From contig CAZFPB010000001.1 of the NCBI GenBank assembly GCA_964520985.1, positions 1,302,001 to 1,366,000 on the forward strand: a stretch of 64,000 bases of DNA. The letters run 5' to 3'. Made by a program: the position numbers and the translations under genes. Below are positions 58,236-64,000 of this stretch, one piece after another. The stretch's first letter is position 1, and every line of letters begins with the position of its first letter. The DNA is from CAYSGL01 sp964520985. Its GTDB lineage: Bacteria > Pseudomonadota > Alphaproteobacteria > Micavibrionales > Micavibrionaceae. Below the pieces are notes generated by a model, which was not told the origin of the DNA, searched no databases, and saw only the letters and a program-made list of their open reading frames with translations.

Positions 58236-61200
58236 TTGAGCTTTTAAAAGTTATTCCGTCCCCGGTTTCAGATACAGATGCCAGCGTGCTACAGCGACGG
58301 GCGGCCAACCCGGTTGGATCAAGCTGGGTTGGCGCTTCCGCCGGTTCGGGCAAAACAAAAATTCTCACTGACCGCATCTTACGTTTGCTACTGCCTCAGG
58401 AGGACGGACAACCGGGAACGATTCCTCATAAAATTCTAGCTCTTACTTTCACGAAGGCGGCAGCCAGTGAAATGGCGGGACGGGTTCGGCAGAGATTATC
58501 CAACTGGGCTATCTCAGACGATTTACGCCTCGCCCAAGATTTAAAAGCGCTGTTCGGGCGTGAAGCCAGCGCGTACGATTTGATCGCAGCCAGACGGTTA
58601 TTCGCTGAAGTAATCGACGCGCCGGGCGGCCTGCCAATCATGACTATTCATTCCTTCTGCCAGTCTGTTCTAGGCCGCTTCCCGCTAGAAGCCGGTATAT
58701 CGCCTAATTTTTCCCTGATTCAAGATGCCGGACAGCAATCCATCATGGAAGAAGCTAAGCGCGCTGTCCTTACTCAAATTAATCGCCATCCAGGATCACC
58801 CGAAGCCCAAGCGCTTGCGCGGCTGATACCACGGATGGATGAAGACAAGCTGGATAGCCTAATTGGCTCCCTGCGCAGTGAACAAGGTCAGCTGGCGCGA
58901 CTAAAACGCGCGGGCTTTTCCCTGTATGAAGATTTGTGCGTCTCATTAAACGTACAGCCAGGATCTGATCCCGCTTCACTCATTGCCAATTTTAGTGGCG
59001 CCAATCGTACAGATGAAGCGGCTTTACGCCATGCGGCTTCTTTTATGATGAAAGACGGGGGTATCAAAAATACCGAGAAAGCCGCGGCAATCTTGTCTTG
59101 GCTCGATGCCAGTACGCCGCAACGCATACAATCGTATGCATCTTACACACGAGCGTACCTGACTGGGACCGGTACTATTTACAGCGCTTTGGTAACGAAG
59201 AAACTTGATGAACAGCACCCACAAATCAATGATATTTTACAGGCTGAGGCTGAGGCTGTAATTGCCTTGAATGAAGATATAGCAGCCGCCGAATGTGCCC
59301 GCCTGACAGCCGATTTGTTTCTTTTAGGAGAAACTATCCTGAATAATTATACCCAGATTAAAGAACGCCGGGGACTTTTGGACTTCGATGACCTGATCCT
59401 GAAAACCCTCGATCTGCTCGAAGGGCGCACGGGACTGAAAAACCTTGCACAGGCAACGGCCTGGGTCATGTATAAACTTGATCAGGGAATTGACCATATT
59501 CTGGTCGATGAGGCGCAAGATACCAACCCGGAACAATGGGACATTATTAAAGCCTTGGCCGGGGAGTTTTTCAACGGCGCCGGAGCAACGGATAAAACCC
59601 GCACCCTGTTTGTCGTAGGTGACGAAAAACAGTCGATTTTCAGTTTTCAGCGGGCAGCACCCGAAAAATTCCGGGAAATGGAAGCCTACTTCCGCGAAAA
59701 AATAGAATTGGCCCGTCAGCCATTTGACTCTGTGCCGATTAACACTTCTTTCCGCTCTGCCCGCGCTGTTTTAGAGGCGGTGGATACCACTTTTGCGCAA
59801 GAGGCCCTGCAACAGGCGCTTGGGGGGCGTGCTGAGGCGCACAAAGCTTTCCGCTCCGGTCAGCCTGGTTTGGTAGAACTATGGCCTCTTTTTGAGACGG
59901 AGAAAGAAGAAGACCACGATCATCTGGCACCGCCCCTGACCATCCGCGAATCGACCACTGGCGCGGCACAACTGGCGACAGAAATGGCGGCAACGATTAA
60001 AGGATGGATTGGCCGGGAGGATTTACCAAGCCATGGCCGCAAGATTGAGGCGGGCGATATCATGGTGCTGGTCCGTACACGCAACGCCTTTGTCGCGCAA
60101 CTGGTGCGGGCGCTTAAACTAGCAGGCGTGCCGGTCAGCGGCGTCGACCGCATGGTGCTCAAAGACCAGATCGCCGTGCAGGATATGCTGGCCGCCATGC
60201 GCTTTGCCTTGTTGCCGGAGGATGATTTATCGCTGGCCGAACTCCTGAAGTCTCCCTTGGTTGACTGGACAGACGATGATTTGCTGCAGTTTGCTCCGAA
60301 AAGAGGAAAAGACGTCAGCCTGTGGCAGGCGCTTAAAACTAAGCGAAGTGGTGATCCTGCCCTTGTCTGGCTGCAACAATTAATTCGGCAGGCAGGTCAT
60401 ATCGAGGCGTATAATTTTTGCGCCGGTATCCTGTCTTCGCCCTGCCCCGGCGACCCCATCTCTGGTATTCGCGCGATGAAGAAACGGCTCGGCACTGAGG
60501 CGATTGATCCGCTGGAAGAACTACAGAATGCCGCGCTCGATTTTGACCAGAAAGAAGGCCGGGGCCTTCAGATTTTCCTGCAGCAATTCGAACAGGGTGG
60601 CAGCGAAATTAAGCGGCAGATGGATGAAGCGCATAACGCTTTGCGCATTATGACCGTCCATGCGTCCAAAGGTTTACAGGCGCCGATCGTTTTCTTGCCC
60701 GATACTACGCGCTCTTCCAGCGGACAGCAGAATGATGCGCTCTTCTGGCCGGACAGAACGGGACTGAAACTCCCCTATTTCGCGCCGGATAAAAGCCTGA
60801 TGGTGCGGCAGGTGGCGACCGGAAAACAGCGCTATGATCTGATGGCCGAACAGGAATATGCCCGCCTCCTTTATGTCGCCATGACCCGGGCGGAAGACCG
60901 GTTATATATATGCGGCTATAAGGGCACCAAAGGGATCGTCGATGCCAGCTGGTATAATTATGTGTCGCAAGCGTTTGCGCAGATGGAAGGCGTTGAAAAA
61001 ATCGGCGATAAACTCCGATTGAGCAATCCCGCCAGTGCGCGGCCGGACCGAATACGCACGGCAAAAAACGCGCAAAAAAATGCTGCACTCCCGCCTGACT
61101 GGCTATTCAAATCAGCGCCCGAGGAAGCTGATCCGCCAAGGCCTTTGATTCCTTCGCGACCGAGTGAATCGGACACAGATATTCCTGCTTTATCGCCGTT

Positions 61201-61687
61201 GCTGGCCCTTGATAACAGCCGCTTCAAACGTGGTACGCTGACCCATAAATTGCTGCAGATTTTGCCAGATATGCCTGCGGATCAGCAACAGGCAGCCATG
61301 GCGCGTTATCTAGCTCTGCCAGTACACGATCTATTAAAAGAGCTGCAGCAAAATATTGCGCAGGAAGTAACCGCTATTTTAAATGACGCTGTTTTCGCGC
61401 CTATTTTCGGGCCGGGATCGCAGGCAGAAGTATCGGTCACGGGTCTTTTGGATGATAAAACGATGATTTCAGGTCAGATTGACCGCCTGCTGATTACCGA
61501 TAGCGAGATTCTGATCATTGATTTCAAGACCAATAGGCCGCCTCCAGCGGACGTTAAGAATGTCCCCAGCGTCTATCTGCGCCAGTTGAATGCCTATAAG
61601 CGCGCGCTCGCCTTGATCTACCCGAACCGCTCGATCCGCACGGCCCTGCTCTGGACCATGGATGCGCGGCTGATGGAAATCCCCTAG
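58232..61687 (+). CDS. addA: Double-strand break repair helicase-nuclease subunit AddA
   Basis: A UvrD-type 3'-5' helicase fused to a nuclease (1151 aa), the motor of AddAB. Walker A is VGASAGSGKT (residues 33-42); motif II is ILVDEAQDTNPEQW near 425; GDEKQSIFSFQRA near 466 is motif III; IMTVHASKGLQAPIVFLPDT (two parts) and YVAMTRAEDRLYICGYKG form motifs V and VI. The C-terminal nuclease core is LLITDSEILIIDFKTN. The start overlaps addB by 4 bp. Its stop shares CTAG with the stop of the convergent ABC exporter. trxA, a common downstream neighbour, is absent. Confidence 0.96.
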   Translation: MIELLKVIPSPVSDTDASVLQRRAANPVGSSWVGASAGSGKTKILTDRILRLLLPQEDGQPGTIPHKILALTFTKAAASEMAGRVRQRLSNWAISDDLRLAQDLKALFGREASAYDLIAARRLFAEVIDAPGGLPIMTIHSFCQSVLGRFPLEAGISPNFSLIQDAGQQSIMEEAKRAVLTQINRHPGSPEAQALARLIPRMDEDKLDSLIGSLRSEQGQLARLKRAGFSLYEDLCVSLNVQPGSDPASLIANFSGANRTDEAALRHAASFMMKDGGIKNTEKAAAILSWLDASTPQRIQSYASYTRAYLTGTGTIYSALVTKKLDEQHPQINDILQAEAEAVIALNEDIAAAECARLTADLFLLGETILNNYTQIKERRGLLDFDDLILKTLDLLEGRTGLKNLAQATAWVMYKLDQGIDHILVDEAQDTNPEQWDIIKALAGEFFNGAGATDKTRTLFVVGDEKQSIFSFQRAAPEKFREMEAYFREKIELARQPFDSVPINTSFRSARAVLEAVDTTFAQEALQQALGGRAEAHKAFRSGQPGLVELWPLFETEKEEDHDHLAPPLTIRESTTGAAQLATEMAATIKGWIGREDLPSHGRKIEAGDIMVLVRTRNAFVAQLVRALKLAGVPVSGVDRMVLKDQIAVQDMLAAMRFALLPEDDLSLAELLKSPLVDWTDDDLLQFAPKRGKDVSLWQALKTKRSGDPALVWLQQLIRQAGHIEAYNFCAGILSSPCPGDPISGIRAMKKRLGTEAIDPLEELQNAALDFDQKEGRGLQIFLQQFEQGGSEIKRQMDEAHNALRIMTVHASKGLQAPIVFLPDTTRSSSGQQNDALFWPDRTGLKLPYFAPDKSLMVRQVATGKQRYDLMAEQEYARLLYVAMTRAEDRLYICGYKGTKGIVDASWYNYVSQAFAQMEGVEKIGDKLRLSNPASARPDRIRTAKNAQKNAALPPDWLFKSAPEEADPPRPLIPSRPSESDTDIPALSPLLALDNSRFKRGTLTHKLLQILPDMPADQQQAAMARYLALPVHDLLKELQQNIAQEVTAILNDAVFAPIFGPGSQAEVSVTGLLDDKTMISGQIDRLLITDSEILIIDFKTNRPPPADVKNVPSVYLRQLNAYKRALALIYPNRSIRTALLWTMDARLMEIP

Positions 61688-63444
61688 CCCACCAGATCGA
61701 GCGCCTGCATCTCGTAGAGCTTCTTGTAATGCGAGTCTGGGTTTTGCAGCAATTGAGTGTGCGAACCTTGCTCTACAATACATCCGTCCTCGAACACCAG
61801 AATACGGTCCACAGCTTTGATGGTCGCCAGACGGTGGGCGATGGTGATGGTCGTGCGGCCTGCGACAAGATTCTTCAGCGCCTTTTGGATTTCATGCTCA
61901 GAAATTGAATCCAGCGCCGAGGTAGCTTCGTCCAGAATGAGGATTGGTGCGTCCGCCAGAATGGCACGGGCAATCGCGACCCGCTGCCGCTCGCCTCCAG
62001 AGAGCTTTACCCCGCGCTCGCCGACCAGCGTGTCATAGCCGAGCGGCAGGCGCATAATGAAGTCATGGGCAAAGGCGCGTTCGGCCGCATGGATGATTTC
62101 TTCCATCGAAGCGCCCGGGTTGCCGTAGGCGATGTTTTCGGCCAGCGAGCGGTGGAACAGGACGGGGTCCTGCGGCACCAGCGCGATTGATTTACGCAGC
62201 GAGGCCTGCGTGACCGCCGCAATATTCTGCCCGTCGATGCGAATGGCGCCGCTTTGGATATCATAGAGGCGCTGCACCAGTTTGACGAAGGTCGACTTGC
62301 CCGATCCTGACGCGCCAACCAGCGCGACTTTCTCGCCTGACTGAATGGTGAGGGAAAAGTTTTCATACAAAGCCGCGCTTTGCCCTTTATAGGAAAAGGT
62401 CACGGCATCAAACTCGATCAAGCCGCTCTTGGGCTGGAAAATGGTGGCATCCGGCGCATCCTGCACATTGACGCCTGTCTTCCAGAAAAAGACGATATCC
62501 TCCATCTCCGAAATTGATTTTTGCAGGTTGGATATCTGCTCGCCAATATGACGCAGCCAGACGACCAGCACGATATCGGCCGTGATGACATAGACGATAT
62601 CCCCGGTATCCGCCCGCCCCTGCTGCCAAAGCCACAGCGCCAGGCCGATCATGGCCGTCATCATGCCGATGGCCATCAGGCGGCGGATGAAATCGTTGGT
62701 GTTGCCGACCTGCCAGGCATTCAGGGAAATTTTGCGCCACTGCGTTGTCACGTTTATGAAACGTGTATGCTCATCCTGCTCCCGGCCGAATGTTTTCACA
62801 GCTGAGTTAGACGTAACGGCATCGGCCAGCGCCGCGCCGACTTTGGTGTCTTCGGCCGCACTTTTGCGATAGCGCGGCGCGTTGATTTTAACGATCAGGT
62901 AGGTGCTGATGCCGACATAGAGCGCTATACACACCAGCGTTACGACACCCATGATCGGCCAGCGCATCCAGAGCAGAACAATGGTCGACACCATCACAAT
63001 GATAGTCGGCAACAGGTACATGAATAAAATATTTTCATAGCTGTCGAACGCCCACATGCCGCGGGTAATCTTGCGCACCGTGCCGCCGGCAAAGGCATTG
63101 GCGTGCCAGTCCGTCGAAAACCGCTGGACCTTGCCGAAGGCATCGCTGACCACGCTCTGCAGGTTATGGCTGACCATGGTGTTCCAGGCATAATATGCCG
63201 CCTTGTTCAGGGTGTGATAGACCGCTTCCACCACGAGCAGCAAGCCAAAAACGCCCAGGACGATATTCATGGGCTGGTTCGCCGATACGGCGCTGATGAG
63301 CTTGCCGATCACGACAGGAAACAGCGTGTCGGTAAAGGCAGCCAGCGCCATGCCCGTCACAGCGATAGCGAACAGTCCGCGTTTTTCACGAAAATAGTGC
63401 AGCGTGAAAGCGATGATATCTTTATAGGTAATTTTATCAGTCAT
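61684..63444 (-). CDS. ABC exporter, fused permease-ATPase
   Basis: A half-transporter of 586 aa with an N-terminal six-helix ABC exporter domain (about 20-310) and a C-terminal nucleotide-binding domain: Walker A GASGSGKST near 377-385, Q-loop VPQDPVLF, signature LSGGERQRVA, Walker B ILILDEATSALD and the switch histidine in IAHRLATI. It should work as a homodimer pumping a lipid, peptide or drug outward; the substrate is not evident (MsbA- and ATM1-like proteins are related). I use the ATG at 63444; a TTG four codons upstream is in frame. It is convergent with addA, sharing CTAG at the stops. Confidence 0.88.
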   Translation of the reverse strand: MTDKITYKDIIAFTLHYFREKRGLFAIAVTGMALAAFTDTLFPVVIGKLISAVSANQPMNIVLGVFGLLLVVEAVYHTLNKAAYYAWNTMVSHNLQSVVSDAFGKVQRFSTDWHANAFAGGTVRKITRGMWAFDSYENILFMYLLPTIIVMVSTIVLLWMRWPIMGVVTLVCIALYVGISTYLIVKINAPRYRKSAAEDTKVGAALADAVTSNSAVKTFGREQDEHTRFINVTTQWRKISLNAWQVGNTNDFIRRLMAIGMMTAMIGLALWLWQQGRADTGDIVYVITADIVLVVWLRHIGEQISNLQKSISEMEDIVFFWKTGVNVQDAPDATIFQPKSGLIEFDAVTFSYKGQSAALYENFSLTIQSGEKVALVGASGSGKSTFVKLVQRLYDIQSGAIRIDGQNIAAVTQASLRKSIALVPQDPVLFHRSLAENIAYGNPGASMEEIIHAAERAFAHDFIMRLPLGYDTLVGERGVKLSGGERQRVAIARAILADAPILILDEATSALDSISEHEIQKALKNLVAGRTTITIAHRLATIKAVDRILVFEDGCIVEQGSHTQLLQNPDSHYKKLYEMQALDLVG

Positions 63445-63754
63445 AGAGAATTCCAATCAATAACGGGGTAAACCGGGATCGGGCTTCGGATAAAATCTCT
63501 GTTTTGGCGGAGGTTGTATACGGCCCGATAGACTTTTGTCCCGGGCCGATCGCGTTTTATTTTACGCGGATAGCCCGGAAACGGCGGCGGATGCTTTCAC
63601 AAAATATAGGCGCACGGGTCGTTCCCTTTAAACTTGTTGAAAAAATACTATGTCATACAGAAGTGCAAAATGGCAATAGAATAAAAGTTGTATAGCTTTG
63701 TACCTCTCATAAAAACCCTCATCAAACCTTTAGAAAGCCGCTACAATCATTTCT
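63445..63754. other. Intergenic region between the ABC exporter and rnr (310 bp)
   Basis: A divergent promoter region. It contains CGGCCCG...CGGGCCG (63521-63548, 14-base loop), a second small stem CGCGT...ACGCG (63551-63568), and an A/T-rich half next to rnr with TACAAT at about 63743. A 63-codon frame at 63504-63695 has neither a ribosome site nor family features, and I do not call it. No RNA gene is recognised. Confidence 0.5.
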
Positions 63755-64000
63755 ATGAATAATACCCCCACAAAAAAAGATATTCTTGACCTTATCGCCC
63801 GTAGCAGAAATCCGCTGACCAAGCGCGACATCGTGCATGCCTTTGGCATCAAGGGCGACGACCGCCGCGACATTAAAGATTTTCTGCACGAACTGCTGGA
63901 CGAGGGTGCCATTATCAAGCAGGTGGGCCAGACTTACACTGTGCCAAATTCGCTGCCCGACGTAACACTGGTTGAAGTCGATAAAATTGATATTGACGGC
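63755..64000 (+). CDS. rnr: Ribonuclease R, N-terminal part
   Basis: The first 82 codons of a frame that runs off the right edge. The sequence matches the N-terminal winged-helix domain of RNase R: KKDILDLIARSRNPLTKRDI, AFGIKGDDRRDIKDFL (written in parts), LLDEGAIIKQVG and the YTVPNSLPDV linker before the cold-shock domains. RNase R is a processive 3'-5' exoribonuclease that degrades structured RNA. The catalytic domain lies outside the window, so completeness cannot be judged. It is divergent from the ABC exporter. Confidence 0.85.
   Translation, partial: MNNTPTKKDILDLIARSRNPLTKRDIVHAFGIKGDDRRDIKDFLHELLDEGAIIKQVGQTYTVPNSLPDVTLVEVDKIDIDG

Noticed and set aside
63504..63695. A 63-aa frame between the ABC exporter and rnr
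   Set aside because: It has no ribosome site, its composition is unlike neighbouring genes, and it spans two inverted repeats.

Overview
This 64 kb window reads as a compact alphaproteobacterial chromosome segment with moderate G+C by eye. Markers of that class are C4-pathway 5-aminolevulinate synthase (hemA), the ChvG/ChvI two-component pair, a DivL-type kinase with tyrosine in the H-box, AddAB in place of RecBCD, a membrane-anchored CycM-like cytochrome c, and the blocks ihfB-lapA-pyrF and trpF-trpB-trpA-accD-folC. A Micavibrio- or Rhodospirillales-like lineage is possible, but that is inference. I found no rRNA, tRNA, insertion sequence, prophage or CRISPR array.

Layout. 1-5.9 kb: a degenerate secreted nuclease-like gene cut by the window edge, a hypothetical, a terA/terD-type pair, ettA, hemA and a HAD phosphatase. 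6.2-14.4 kb: three consecutive large DotA/TraY-family membrane proteins ending in a strong terminator, with no other type IVB secretion gene nearby. 14.4-18.4 kb, minus strand: envelope lipid transport (mlaA, mlaC) and LPS export (lptF, lptG). 18.5-22 kb: pepA, an EpmB/KamA-like radical-SAM gene, holC and cytochrome c. 22-29 kb: pheA, ftsK, a PfkB kinase, lolA and recR, with small unknown genes. 29-34.7 kb, minus strand: a polysaccharide export module (outer-membrane barrel, Wza-like, Wzc-like, two membrane proteins) without glycosyltransferases. 35-43 kb: ihfB, lapA, pyrF, then the trp-accD-folC block, with a GyrI/YdeE-like gene inserted between trpB and trpA. 43.4-48.6 kb: chvI, chvG, rapZ and ahcY. 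48.7-64 kb: purU, divL, a ferredoxin-NADP reductase, tsaE, murU, addB, addA, an ABC exporter and the start of RNase R.

How the genes work together. Much of the window serves the cell envelope: MlaA/C lipid trafficking, LptF/G, LolA, LapA, polysaccharide export, ChvG/I envelope signalling and MurU in cell-wall recycling. Cell-cycle and chromosome functions (FtsK, DivL, IHF-beta, RecR, AddAB, HolC) are interleaved with core metabolism (heme, pyrimidine, tryptophan, phenylalanine, folate, fatty acid, the S-adenosylhomocysteine cycle).

The most unusual signals are: the DotA/TraY triplet and its shared N-terminal module; loss of the PTS-Ntr genes usually found between chvG and ahcY, together with a RapZ whose Walker A lysine is methionine; murU without amgK; the ligand-binding-domain gene inside the trp operon; a palindromic intergenic element flanked by 14-bp direct repeats upstream of divL; and three convergent gene pairs that share one CTAG as both stop codons.
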